Shown here: positions 25,603 through 34,321 of the stretch, one piece after another
How the letters are laid out: every line of letters starts with the position of its first letter
Position numbering within the stretch: position 1 is the stretch's first letter
Assembly (NCBI GenBank): GCA_017985935.1
Contig: JAGNWT010000009.1
Coordinates: forward strand, 1-54,980
Length of the DNA stretch: 54,980 nucleotides
Source: Anaerolineales bacterium
GTDB taxonomy: Bacteria; Chloroflexota; Anaerolineae; Anaerolineales; Villigracilaceae
Direction of reading: 5' to 3'
Position numbers and translations under genes: made by a program
The notes under the pieces: model-generated
Database searches by the model: none
Told to the model about the DNA's origin: nothing
What the model saw: only the letters and a program-made list of their open reading frames with translations

Positions 25603-27699
25603 ATGACCACAAACACAATCGCACCCGCTCAAAATCCGATCGTCGCTGCTCTGCAAAATTTGCTGCGCTCGAAAGATATCGTCATGGCGGTCAGCCTGGT
25701 CGTTCTGGTCGGCATGCTGCTCATCCCATTGCCCGCCTTCCTCGTGGACCTGGCCGTGGCCATGAGCATCGCCGCTTCGATTGGCATCGTGTTGTTGACC
25801 ATGTTCATCAAACAACCGATGGAGTTCTCTGTCTTCCCGACCGTGCTCTTGCTGATCACCCTCTTCCGCCTGGGTATCAATGTTTCGGTCAGCCGCCTGA
25901 TCCTCTTGAGCGGTGAAGCGGGACAGATCATCAACACCTTTGGCAATCTCATCGTCGGCGGAAATTATGTGGTCGGCGTGGTCATCTTCCTGATCCTGAT
26001 GATCATTCAGTTCGTTGTCATCAACAGCGGTGCCGGACGTGTGGCAGAAGTAGCCGCCCGCTTTACTTTGGATGCGATGCCCGGCAAACAAATGGCCATC
26101 GACGCAGACCTCAACGCGGGACTCATTGACGAGAACCAAGCCCGCCAGCGCCGCAAATTCATCGAATCAGAAGCGGACTTCTACGGCGCGATGGACGGTG
26201 CGAGCAAGTTCGTGCGCGGTGACGGCATAGCCGCCATCATCATCATGCTGGTCAATATCATCGGCGGTTTTGTGATCGGTGTGCTGCAACGCGGCATGGA
26301 CCTGACCACCGCCCTGCAAACCTACGTTCTGCTTACCATCGGCGCGGGCTTGGCGATCCAGATCCCTTCGCTGCTGGTCTCCGCCGCCGCCGGTCTCATC
26401 GTCACCCGGTCCACTTCCGAGTCCTCTCTTGGCACCGAAGTCTCGGGGCAGATCTCGAACTTTAATGTGCTGGCCGTTGGAGCGGGTGTGGTCGGGCTGA
26501 TGACCCTCGTGCCCGGGCTCCCCACCCTGCCATTTGTACTCGTAAGCTTTGGTCTGGGAGCCGCAGCCTTTTTTGTCAATCGTGAGCAGACAAGAGAAGT
26601 CGCCGCCCAGGAAACCACCTCCCTGCTGCCCACCCGCCCTGCCGAACCTGAAACCCCCGAGCAAATGCTGGAATTGGTGGTGGTGGATCCGATCGAGTTG
26701 GAGATCGGCTACAGCTTGATCCCGATCATCGACGAAGACAATCAGGATAATCTCCTGCGCCGCATCACCAGCATCCGCCGTCAATTGATGAGCGAAATGG
26801 GCTTCATCCTGCCTGTGGTGCGCATCCGCGATAACCTGCGCCTGCCGCCGCAATCGTACCGCATCAAGGTCCGCGGGCAGGAAGTAGCCGCCAGTGAGAT
26901 CATGCTAGACCGTTTGATGGCCATCCCCGGCTCTGACACCGAAGACCCGCTTCAGGGCATTCCCACCTCTGAGCCCGCGTTCGGACTTCCCGCCATCTGG
27001 ATCGGCAATAACGAACAGAATCTAGCCGAGTCAAAAGGTTACACCGTGGTCACCCCGCTGTCGGTCATTTGCACCCACCTGACCGAAGTCGTGCGCGGCA
27101 ACGCTTCAGAATTGCTCAGCCGCCAGCTCGTGCAGGAAATGATCAACCAGCTTCGACAAAAGGCTCCCGCCTCGGTGGAAGGTGTCACTCCTGAACTGCT
27201 AAACCTCGGAGAAATTCAAAGCGTGCTACGCAACCTGTTACGTGAGCGCGTTCCCATCCGCGACCTGAGCGGAATTTTGGAAGTGCTCGCCAACAACGCC
27301 ACCATGACCCGCGACCCGCATATTCTGGCTGAGGCCGTGCGCCAGAGCATGGCACAGACCATTTCCGGTCAATACAAGGACGAAGCGAACACCCTGCATG
27401 TCTTCACTCTTGCGCCGCAATTGGAAACCACCCTGCGCGCATCGCTCATCAACTCTGAAGGCAGCCCGGGCTTTGGCATCGACGCCGGCATGGCGCAAAA
27501 GATCCTGCTCAAGACCGGCGAGCAAATGGAAGCGCTCGCGCAGCTTGGTCACTTCCCAATTCTCATCTGCCCGCGCGAACTGCGGCTCGCATTTCGGCGG
27601 CTGGTGGATCAATCACTTTCCAATTTGATCGTCATGGCATTTTCAGAAGTTGGGCACGGAACCAAGGTCAAGGCGCATGGCATGGTCAAACTCGATTAA
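25603..27699 (+). CDS. flhA: Flagellar export protein FlhA
   Basis: The protein has 698 residues, normal for FlhA. Hydrophobic helices fill the first third, with the FHIPEP-family pattern AVDLAVAMSIAASIGIVLL and the loop RFTLDAMPGKQMAIDADLNAGLIDENQARQRR. The large cytoplasmic domain binds FliH-FliI and chaperones. It lies 13 bases after flhB and 22 before flhF. Confidence 0.97.
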   Translation: MTTNTIAPAQNPIVAALQNLLRSKDIVMAVSLVVLVGMLLIPLPAFLVDLAVAMSIAASIGIVLLTMFIKQPMEFSVFPTVLLLITLFRLGINVSVSRLILLSGEAGQIINTFGNLIVGGNYVVGVVIFLILMIIQFVVINSGAGRVAEVAARFTLDAMPGKQMAIDADLNAGLIDENQARQRRKFIESEADFYGAMDGASKFVRGDGIAAIIIMLVNIIGGFVIGVLQRGMDLTTALQTYVLLTIGAGLAIQIPSLLVSAAAGLIVTRSTSESSLGTEVSGQISNFNVLAVGAGVVGLMTLVPGLPTLPFVLVSFGLGAAAFFVNREQTREVAAQETTSLLPTRPAEPETPEQMLELVVVDPIELEIGYSLIPIIDEDNQDNLLRRITSIRRQLMSEMGFILPVVRIRDNLRLPPQSYRIKVRGQEVAASEIMLDRLMAIPGSDTEDPLQGIPTSEPAFGLPAIWIGNNEQNLAESKGYTVVTPLSVICTHLTEVVRGNASELLSRQLVQEMINQLRQKAPASVEGVTPELLNLGEIQSVLRNLLRERVPIRDLSGILEVLANNATMTRDPHILAEAVRQSMAQTISGQYKDEANTLHVFTLAPQLETTLRASLINSEGSPGFGIDAGMAQKILLKTGEQMEALAQLGHFPILICPRELRLAFRRLVDQSLSNLIVMAFSEVGHGTKVKAHGMVKLD

Positions 27700-27721
27700 C
27701 GACACCGCATAAGAGGTTTAC

Positions 27722-28912
27722 ATGATCACGAAAACTTTCAAATCCGAATCAACCATTCAAACCCTGCAGTTGGTGCAGCAGGAACTTGGCGCAGATGCCA
27801 TTGTGGTTTCCATGCGCGAAGTGCCGGCGGGACCGGTTTGGAATCCGTGGAAGAAATCGGCGGTGGAAGTTGTGGCCGTCTCACCGAACGATGAACCTCC
27901 TGCGCGCAAACCCCAACCTCCTATGCAGATGCCCCCCGCGCTGGAAGCTGCCGAAGAGATTCCAGAGATCGAGTGGGATATCCCTGCCAAGAAGAAGACG
28001 GCAGCGAAGTTGCCTCCACCCATCAAGTTGAATCTGAACCCGCTTCCGGGTCAACCCGCCCCGGTAACTGAGCCCGTCCGAATGGCAGAACCAGCCGCCC
28101 CGTCGAATGACCGCTACTCTCCTCCGGCGTTGAAGAAGATCCAACAACAGTTGACCCAACAGGGCGTTGAGTCTTCGCTCATCGAGCGTCTGATGGATCT
28201 TTCAGCCGAGACACTCAGCCCATCCACTCTCTCAGATGTTGAGTCTTGCAAGCGCTCGATCGTGCAATTAATGGGCGCGGAACTGAGAGTGCAAAAAGGA
28301 GCGGGCGCTTTTGTTTCGAACAATGTGGTGGCTGTGGTGGGTGCAAGCGGAAGCGGCAAGACCAGCGTGATCGCCAAGCTGGCACTCTTCTTCCGGCAGG
28401 GGCTGCACAAGTCGGTCACATGGGTCTGCGCGGATACCGTCCGCACCGGCGCGATCGCTGAAGCGAAAGCTTACACATCCGCTCTGGGTCTTGACCTGAA
28501 ACTGGTGTACACACCTCAGGATCTGAAGGAAGTATTGAACGGCGAACAGGCGAATGACCTGTTCCTGGTGGATACCCCGGGATACAACCCGTGTAACGAA
28601 AAGCAGATGATCGAACTCGGAGCCTTGCTCTCGGAGATGCCTTCACGCTGCACATATCTGGTGGCGCCCGCCACCACCAAGGAAGCCGATCTGTATCAAC
28701 TCTCGGCATCGCTGGGAGTCTTCAATATCGACGGGCTGATCATCACCAAACTGGACGAGACCTACACCGTTGGAGGCATCTATAACTTTGCGCGCAAGAG
28801 CAACACACCGTTGGCCTACTTCACCAGCGGCAGGGAAACCTCGCGTAACCTTGAAACCGCAGACCCAATGCGGCTTGTCTCTGCCTTGTTCGGCAAAGAG
28901 TGGAACAAGTAA
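27722..28912 (+). CDS. flhF: SRP-type GTPase FlhF
   Basis: The protein has 396 residues. The N-terminal FlhF B region begins MITKTFKSESTIQTLQLVQQELGADAIVVSMREV, and a Pro-rich linker spans about 57-125. The NG GTPase domain has GASGSGKTS at 207-215 (G1), VDTPGYNPCN (G3) and TKLDETYTVG (G4). It guides placement and number of flagella, usually together with FlhG. No FlhG is seen downstream; a small membrane protein takes that place. Confidence 0.94.
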   Translation: MITKTFKSESTIQTLQLVQQELGADAIVVSMREVPAGPVWNPWKKSAVEVVAVSPNDEPPARKPQPPMQMPPALEAAEEIPEIEWDIPAKKKTAAKLPPPIKLNLNPLPGQPAPVTEPVRMAEPAAPSNDRYSPPALKKIQQQLTQQGVESSLIERLMDLSAETLSPSTLSDVESCKRSIVQLMGAELRVQKGAGAFVSNNVVAVVGASGSGKTSVIAKLALFFRQGLHKSVTWVCADTVRTGAIAEAKAYTSALGLDLKLVYTPQDLKEVLNGEQANDLFLVDTPGYNPCNEKQMIELGALLSEMPSRCTYLVAPATTKEADLYQLSASLGVFNIDGLIITKLDETYTVGGIYNFARKSNTPLAYFTSGRETSRNLETADPMRLVSALFGKEWNK

Positions 28913-28927
28913 TAAAGAGAGTATCCC

Positions 28928-29317
28928 GTGGCTGAAAACGAACTCCCTCTCGAGCGACAGGACCCCGCCAAGAATGCCAAAAAGGCAAAGAAGGTGGAGA
29001 AGCCCAAAGCCAAAAAGGAAAAGAACACGGCGCATGCGCCGCTGTTGGTGGAATTTACCGTCACCCTTTCGGTCATCATCCTGGTCATGGTCTTCTTCAC
29101 GATCGTTGGCGTTTCGCTGGTGACCGGTACAAGCCTGCTCGATTTCGTGATCCGCACGAGCATTTCCCTGCTGATCCTGGGCAGCCTGCTCTTTTTGATC
29201 GCGCACCAGATCGCTTCTGCCATGAAGCCCAGCCGGGAAGAGAAAAAGCCGGAAGTACCGAATGAACCGAAGGAAACCCCGGAACTTGCAGCACCTGCGT
29301 CAGCAGAGGTGAAATAA
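28928..29317 (+). CDS. Small two-TM protein in the usual flhG position, family unknown
   Basis: The protein has 129 residues from GTG 28928. A Lys/Ala-rich N-terminal tail (about 12-35, repeated KAKK/KPKAKK) is followed by two membrane helices (about 42-66 and 73-94) and a charged Pro/Glu tail. I do not recognise a family. It lies between flhF and fliA with gaps of 15 and 3 bases, so it is very likely co-transcribed. In Bacillus and many others flhG (a MinD-like ATPase) occupies this slot. Whether this protein takes over any FlhG role is speculative. Confidence 0.7.
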   Translation: MAENELPLERQDPAKNAKKAKKVEKPKAKKEKNTAHAPLLVEFTVTLSVIILVMVFFTIVGVSLVTGTSLLDFVIRTSISLLILGSLLFLIAHQIASAMKPSREEKKPEVPNEPKETPELAAPASAEVK

Positions 29318-29320
29318 ACC

Positions 29321-30079
29321 ATGGTCATGCAGCTGGAATCCACAGGTATTTTGGAGGAATTCTTTGCAAACCGTTCTCCTGAACTTCGGGAAAAACTGGT
29401 CTTGCAATCGGTTCCGCTCGTGCATTACCTGCTGGGACGGATGGGCATTACCCAGGAAAAGGGAAGTGATTATGAAGACCTTGCCCATCAAGGTCTGATG
29501 GGGCTGATCGAAGCCGTGGATCATTACGACCCGAAGTTCAACACCAAGTTCAGCACCTACGCGAGTTTGCGGATCCGCGGCAAGATCATGGACTACCTGC
29601 GCACCACCGATTGGATGCCGCGCTCAGCCCGTAAGCGCTCGCGCATGATCCAGAAATCCATCACCACCTTGTGGTCTGAAAATTTCCGCGAGCCCACCGA
29701 GGGCGAGATCGCCGAGCATCTGGGAACCAACCTGGAAGATGTGCATCAGGGCTTGGCAGATACGAACCGCGTACTGGTCTCACTGGATATGATGCTGGAA
29801 GGCGATCAAGGCGAGAGTGATGTTCCGCTCCACGAAAAGTATGGCGATGAACATCAAGAAAATCCGCTGGACATTCTCGAAGAGAAGGATATGGCCAACG
29901 AAATGATGAACGCCATTCGAGAACTCGATGAGCGTGAGCAGTTGGTACTTTCCCTGTATTACAACGATGAGCTAACTTTTAAGGAGATCGGCAAAGTTTT
30001 AGACATCACTGAGTCGCGCGTCTGCCAGTTGCACGCCCGCGCACTCGTCTCATTGAAAGCGATCATGAAGCATGAATAA
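29321..30079 (+). CDS. fliA: Flagellar sigma factor FliA (sigma-28)
   Basis: The protein has 252 residues. Region 2 is clear: YEDLAHQGLMGLIEAVDHYDPKFNTKFSTYASLRIRGKIMDYLR, including the -10 recognition helix. Region 3 follows (PTEGEIAEHLG). Region 4 carries the -35 helix ELTFKEIGKVLDITESRVCQLHARAL. The start may be the first or the third codon (both Met). It should drive the late promoters found at flgM, fliC, fliS and the DUF1521 gene and be held by FlgM. The next gene overlaps its 3' end by eight bases. Confidence 0.96.
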   Translation: MVMQLESTGILEEFFANRSPELREKLVLQSVPLVHYLLGRMGITQEKGSDYEDLAHQGLMGLIEAVDHYDPKFNTKFSTYASLRIRGKIMDYLRTTDWMPRSARKRSRMIQKSITTLWSENFREPTEGEIAEHLGTNLEDVHQGLADTNRVLVSLDMMLEGDQGESDVPLHEKYGDEHQENPLDILEEKDMANEMMNAIRELDEREQLVLSLYYNDELTFKEIGKVLDITESRVCQLHARALVSLKAIMKHE

Positions 30080-30467
30080 TATTCCAAAAGTATCCCTCGA
30101 AGATTCCCTGTACGTGCTTCAACTGGCACGCGAGACTGCGTTGGCTCAGAACCGCCAAACGCAGGCAAAACGCATGACCCCGCTGGTCGAGGAAATGCGC
30201 GGACTGGTAGCCAACCCGCCGCAAACCACCACCCCGCCTTCCACTGGTGTGATGGGACAGTCCGATTTCAAGACCCTCCTCAACATTTCACAGGAGAAGG
30301 TTGGTCAGCAGAACCAAAGCACCGATTCGATCACATCCGTTCTGGAACGCAATCGGCTGATCGGCGCAATGTCTGAAGCCAACATGTCAGATGTGGATAT
30401 TGCCCGCCAGTTCAGCATGAGCCGCGAAGAAGTGCAGCTGGTGTTGAGTTTTCAGAAGAACAGGTAA
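30072..30467 (+). CDS. SwrB-like small protein encoded behind fliA
   Basis: The protein has 131 residues and is soluble. It has an N-terminal helical part, a Pro/Thr/Gln-rich middle (about 48-86) and a C-terminal helix-turn-helix-like segment at about 100-127 (MSEANMSDVDIARQFSMSREEVQLVLSF). That segment resembles the C-terminus of DUF6115/SwrB proteins. In Bacillus subtilis swrB also directly follows sigD and promotes export-apparatus activation. SwrB has an N-terminal membrane helix, which this protein lacks. The start overlaps fliA by eight bases, implying translational coupling. The assignment rests on position and the C-terminal pattern. Confidence 0.6.
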   Translation: MNNIPKVSLEDSLYVLQLARETALAQNRQTQAKRMTPLVEEMRGLVANPPQTTTPPSTGVMGQSDFKTLLNISQEKVGQQNQSTDSITSVLERNRLIGAMSEANMSDVDIARQFSMSREEVQLVLSFQKNR

Positions 30468-30479
30468 GGAGACGCCATC

Positions 30480-31238
30480 ATGATCAAAGGACTTTATTCC
30501 GCAGTTTCAGCCATGGTAATGAATGCCACCCGTCAGCAGGTGCTCAGCCATAACATTTCCAATGTGCAGACCCCCGGCTTCAAGCAGATCCTCACCACAG
30601 CCACCGGCTTCATGCAGGATCAGGCCGCGTACTCCAATGGGAACCTACAAGCCAGCCCGATCGAGTATGTTGGCAATATGGGGCTTGGCACCCAGATCGG
30701 TCAGGAATTCGTGGACTACGGTCAAGGCGCCATGCAGAACACCGGCAACCCGTTGGATTTTGCCCTGCAGGGAAACGGCTTCTTCACGGTCAAGACCCCC
30801 GACGGCAACCGATACACCCGCGACGGCAGATTCCTGCGAGACGCAGATAACACCCTCGTCACCGTGGATGGATTTCAAGTCCTCGATGATGGCGGGCAGC
30901 CGATCGAACTTCCCGATGGAGAGGTCTCTGTTTCTTTGGAAGGAATCCTCAGCGTAAATGGCACCGAAGTTGCAACCCTCGGCATTGGCATCTTTGACGA
31001 CCCCGAAGCGGAATTGCAGCACACCGAAGGCAACCTGTTCACAGGTCCCGCCGCCTCCACAGGCGAAGGCGTAACGCAGGTGGTTCAAGGCTACCTTGAA
31101 TCATCCAATGCCAACGTCTCACAATTGATGACTCAGTTGGTGGAAGTCGGGCGCTCATACGAAGCGGCGCAAAAGCTGGTTCAAAATCAAGACGAACTGT
31201 TGGGCAGAACCATTGCCTCCCTCGGCAGGATCGGATAA
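30480..31238 (+). CDS. flgF: Flagellar rod/hook-basal body protein (FlgF/FlgG family), first copy
   Basis: The protein has 252 residues. N-terminal MIKGLYSAVSAMVMNATRQQVLSHNISNVQTPGF is the rod-protein signature. The middle holds GNPLDFALQGNGFFTVKTPDGNRYTRDGRF, and the C-terminus YLESSNANVSQLMTQLVEVGRSYEAAQKLVQNQDELL is the paired helix. Which of the two neighbours is FlgF and which FlgG cannot be settled by eye. The pair resembles flhO-flhP of Bacillus. Confidence 0.88.
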   Translation: MIKGLYSAVSAMVMNATRQQVLSHNISNVQTPGFKQILTTATGFMQDQAAYSNGNLQASPIEYVGNMGLGTQIGQEFVDYGQGAMQNTGNPLDFALQGNGFFTVKTPDGNRYTRDGRFLRDADNTLVTVDGFQVLDDGGQPIELPDGEVSVSLEGILSVNGTEVATLGIGIFDDPEAELQHTEGNLFTGPAASTGEGVTQVVQGYLESSNANVSQLMTQLVEVGRSYEAAQKLVQNQDELLGRTIASLGRIG

Positions 31239-31247
31239 GGAGTCCTC

Positions 31248-31991
31248 ATGCCATCTTATCTTTTTCACACGCTCAACATCTCCCGTCAGGATATCCTCAG
31301 CCACATGGTTGATCTGGATGTGACCAGCAGCAACCTTGCAAATGTAAATACAGCGGGCTATAAAGCCACCCGCTCCAACTTTCAAGAAATGCTCAACGAA
31401 CAACTGAAGGAAGGAACCCTCATGAGCAGCACTCAAATGCTCACCATGCAGGGCACGCTGAAGACCTCTTCAAGCGCGCTTGATTGGGCGATCCAGGGCG
31501 AGGGCTACTTCAGCCTTACCCTGCCCGATGGCACGATCGGCTACACGCGTGATGGACGCTTTGCACTTGATGCAGACCGAAACCTCGTCAATGCCAATGG
31601 TTACCCCCTGGTTTGGGATGGCGAGATCGCCGAAGGCATGACCAACATCAACATCACCGCCAACGGCACGATCACCGCCGTGGACGCAGAGGGCGCCACC
31701 GTGGAGGCCGGGACCGTCCAACTGACCCGCTTCCCCAACCCCAGCGGCTTGACCGACAACGGCAGCAATATCCTGCTTGAATCTGATGTTTCGGGCGCGG
31801 CGCTGGCGGGCGACCCCGGCTCGGAGAATTTTGGAACCATCAGCGGCTACAAGATCGAGAATTCCAACGTGGATCTCGGTCAGGAATTGACCCGCCTGAT
31901 CGCCCTTCAGCGCAATCTAACCATGTCGCTCAAGGCTTTCCAGCAGACCGACACGATGATCTCAGAGGCAATTAACCTTCGCAAGGCTTAA
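31248..31991 (+). CDS. flgG: Flagellar rod/hook-basal body protein (FlgF/FlgG family), second copy
   Basis: The protein has 247 residues. It has the same family layout as its neighbour: LDVTSSNLANVNTAGYKATRSNFQEML at the N-terminus, SSALDWAIQGEGYFSLTLPDGTIGYTRDGRF in the middle and ENSNVDLGQELTRLIALQRNLTMSLKAFQQTDTMI at the C-terminus. It probably forms the distal rod. The N-terminus is a few residues longer than usual (MPSYLFHTLNISRQDIL). A perfect-looking sigma-28 promoter begins at its stop codon and drives flgM. Confidence 0.88.
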   Translation: MPSYLFHTLNISRQDILSHMVDLDVTSSNLANVNTAGYKATRSNFQEMLNEQLKEGTLMSSTQMLTMQGTLKTSSSALDWAIQGEGYFSLTLPDGTIGYTRDGRFALDADRNLVNANGYPLVWDGEIAEGMTNINITANGTITAVDAEGATVEAGTVQLTRFPNPSGLTDNGSNILLESDVSGAALAGDPGSENFGTISGYKIENSNVDLGQELTRLIALQRNLTMSLKAFQQTDTMISEAINLRKA

Positions 31992-32015
31992 TGTTTTCAG
32001 GAAAATAGCCGATAA
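31989..32015 (+). promoter_or_regulatory. FliA (sigma-28) promoter of flgM
   Basis: TAATGTTT, an 11-base spacer and GCCGATAA match the enterobacterial sigma-28 consensus TAAAGTTT-N11-GCCGATAA at 15 of 16 positions. It overlaps the stop codon of the preceding rod gene and lies 41 bases before the flgM start. It is the best of the late promoters in the window. Confidence 0.9.
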
Positions 32016-32056
32016 TGGTATTGTGAGTCCATTTACCTTGCAGGAGAACCCTACCC

Positions 32057-32353
32057 ATGAAAATCGAACCTACTGGAATTCAACCGCTTTCCACAAAACC
32101 TACCGAAAACGCCAGCCCCGTTGAGAGAAGGGAAGAGCTCAACGAGACGGAGTCTGCTCTTGGCGGGCAGGATAAAGTGGAAATGTCTGAAAATGCGCGT
32201 TTACTGGCAAAAGCCCGCGCCGCTCTCGGCAACACCGAAGAGGTGGAGAACGAGCGGCTGGCCCTGCTCAAACAGCAGGTGCAAAGCGGCGATTACTCCA
32301 TTCAGATCGGCGAACTCGCCCGAAAACTGCTATCGAAAATGTTTCCCAAGTAA
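32057..32353 (+). CDS. flgM: Anti-sigma-28 factor FlgM
   Basis: The protein has 98 residues. The C-terminal half carries the FlgM pattern KVEMSENARLLAKARAAL...ERLALLKQQVQSGDYSIQIGELARKLLSKMF, which binds FliA; the N-terminal half is polar and disordered. After hook completion FlgM is secreted, freeing FliA. It starts the filament-protein operon flgM-flgN-flgK-flgL-csrA from a strong sigma-28 promoter, the usual feedback design. Confidence 0.93.
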   Translation: MKIEPTGIQPLSTKPTENASPVERREELNETESALGGQDKVEMSENARLLAKARAALGNTEEVENERLALLKQQVQSGDYSIQIGELARKLLSKMFPK

Positions 32354-32374
32354 TCAGGCTCAAGGACTCCTGCA

Positions 32375-32896
32375 ATGGTAAATCAAGATGAATTCACAAA
32401 AAACAAATACGAACTGGAACAGGTTCTTGTCATGCTCTTTCGAGCGTTGCAGGAAATGTTGACACTTTCAAAAAAGGAGCGGGTCTCTCTGCTAAGCGAA
32501 CCCGACCAGATCCTGCAGATCGTGGAGGACAAGGAAGTTCTGCTGGATAAGATCAGCGTGCTTGAAGACAAATGCAGGCAGGTCGTTCAGGAGCTTTCGC
32601 TCTCGCTCGGCGTTCACCTCGAACAGACATCCATTCAGGCGCTTCTGCCCTACTTAAAATCTGAAGATGCCAGGCGCATCAAGAATTTGACCGATGGCAT
32701 TTACACCATCACCAGCCAGGCTCGCGAGTTGAACCATGCCAGTCAGGCGCTCGCCATCACAAAATTGGATTGGCTCAAAGCCACGCAATCCTTCCTCATC
32801 GATATATTCCAACCCGAGGCCGGGTACCGCTCTCCCAAAGATGGGACAAAGCATCAGGAACCCGTGGCAGGCCTCGGCGTGGAAAGACGCGCATAG
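32375..32896 (+). CDS. flgN: Flagellar export chaperone FlgN
   Basis: The protein has 173 residues and is mainly alpha-helical with long coiled-coil stretches (EQVLVMLFRALQEMLTLSKKERVSLL, DKISVLEDKCRQVVQEL). FlgN chaperones the hook-filament junction proteins FlgK and FlgL, encoded immediately downstream. AAGGA precedes the ATG. Family similarity is weak, as usual for FlgN, and position carries much of the call. Confidence 0.82.
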   Translation: MVNQDEFTKNKYELEQVLVMLFRALQEMLTLSKKERVSLLSEPDQILQIVEDKEVLLDKISVLEDKCRQVVQELSLSLGVHLEQTSIQALLPYLKSEDARRIKNLTDGIYTITSQARELNHASQALAITKLDWLKATQSFLIDIFQPEAGYRSPKDGTKHQEPVAGLGVERRA

Positions 32897-32905
32897 GGTA
32901 GACAC

Positions 32906-34306
32906 ATGCCAACCATCTCCTCCGGAATCACCACAGCACTTCAGGCAGTCCTGGCTCATTCGCAGGTTCTGGAAATCACAGAACACAACATTGCCAATGC
33001 CAGCACGCCGGGCTATCGCCGTCAGTCTGCGGTGCTTACGGCCGAAACACCCAACTCGATCAACGGCGCGGAATATCGCATGGGCGCCGGGCAGCACGGG
33101 AACGGCGTGACCGTTGACCGGATCGAGCGTTTTAGTGTTTCGTTCTTCGACAAGCGCTATCGCGCCGTTTCATCCGAAGCTGGAAACTGGCAGGCTCAAA
33201 GCAGCATTCTCTCACAACTAGAATCAGCGCTGGCAGAAATTTCAGACGACGGCGTGATCCCCAAGCTCGATCAATTCTGGTCGGGATGGGAAGCGCTTTC
33301 CAACGACCCCACCAACAACAGCCTGCGCTCGATCCTCCTGGACGATGCGAACACACTGGCAACAGGGATCAACCGCCGCGCAACCCAGATCAGCCAGATG
33401 CGCACTGACCAAAATCTGACCGTGGTAGGGCAGGTGGAGGAGATCAACTCGCTGGCCAGTCAGATCGCCGAGTTGAATGAGAATATTGCGCGGGTCATTT
33501 CGGTCGGTGAACAACCCAACGACCTGCTGGACAAACGCGACCTGGCTCTCGACCGCCTCGCAAAAATTACCGGCGCGGTTTCAACCGAGCAAAAGAACGG
33601 AGAAACTCTGGTCACCATTGGGGGGCATGTTTTGGTGGTCGGGCACGACACATTCAAATTGGAGACCCGTACCAACGCAGTGGACACCAGCATAGTGGAT
33701 GTGCATTGGAGCGACGGACAAAAACTCGATCCGCCGAGCGGAGAACTGAAAGGCACATTAGACGCGCGCGACGGAACCCTGATGGATCAGTGGAGAGGAT
33801 TGGACACCCTGGCCAATGGGTTGATCAATCAGGTCAACACCATTCATCAGACCGGCTACGGCTTGAACAACGCCACCAACATTCGCTTCTTCAACGGCTC
33901 CGATGCGTTGAGCATTTCAGTGAATCCGCTTTTGGATGCTGCGAGCATTGCCACGGCAAGCGCAGCCAACCAGGCCGGGAATAACACCATCGCCCTGCAG
34001 ATCGCCGGACTGAAATCGGTCAAAGGGATGAAGGGCGGCACAGCCACCCTGAACGAGTTCTACAATTCGCAGGTCACTGATTTGGGAGTCCTCACCAACC
34101 GCGCAACAAATAACGCCTACCAGCACGGGTTGATCGTGCAGGCTTTGGGAAATCAACGTGAATCAGTGGCAGGGGTTTCTTTGGACGAAGAAGCCGCGAA
34201 CATGGCAAAGGCACAGAAGGCATATCAAGCCGCCGCTCGAGTAATGACCGCCTATGACGACCTGCTCGATCTGGTCATCAACCGCATGGGTCGGGTCGGG
34301 CTGTAA
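32906..34306 (+). CDS. flgK: Hook-filament junction protein FlgK
   Basis: The protein has 466 residues. It starts MPTISSGITTALQAVLAHSQVLEITEHNIANASTPGYRRQSAVL and ends in the coiled C-terminal block SVAGVSLDEEAANMAKAQKAYQAAARVMTAYDDLLDLVINRMGRVGL. Both ends are diagnostic for FlgK. A D0-D1 helical core with an insertion in the middle is expected. It is exported by the flagellar apparatus with FlgN as chaperone. Confidence 0.95.
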   Translation: MPTISSGITTALQAVLAHSQVLEITEHNIANASTPGYRRQSAVLTAETPNSINGAEYRMGAGQHGNGVTVDRIERFSVSFFDKRYRAVSSEAGNWQAQSSILSQLESALAEISDDGVIPKLDQFWSGWEALSNDPTNNSLRSILLDDANTLATGINRRATQISQMRTDQNLTVVGQVEEINSLASQIAELNENIARVISVGEQPNDLLDKRDLALDRLAKITGAVSTEQKNGETLVTIGGHVLVVGHDTFKLETRTNAVDTSIVDVHWSDGQKLDPPSGELKGTLDARDGTLMDQWRGLDTLANGLINQVNTIHQTGYGLNNATNIRFFNGSDALSISVNPLLDAASIATASAANQAGNNTIALQIAGLKSVKGMKGGTATLNEFYNSQVTDLGVLTNRATNNAYQHGLIVQALGNQRESVAGVSLDEEAANMAKAQKAYQAAARVMTAYDDLLDLVINRMGRVGL

Positions 34307-34321
34307 GCCTGAGGAGATAAA

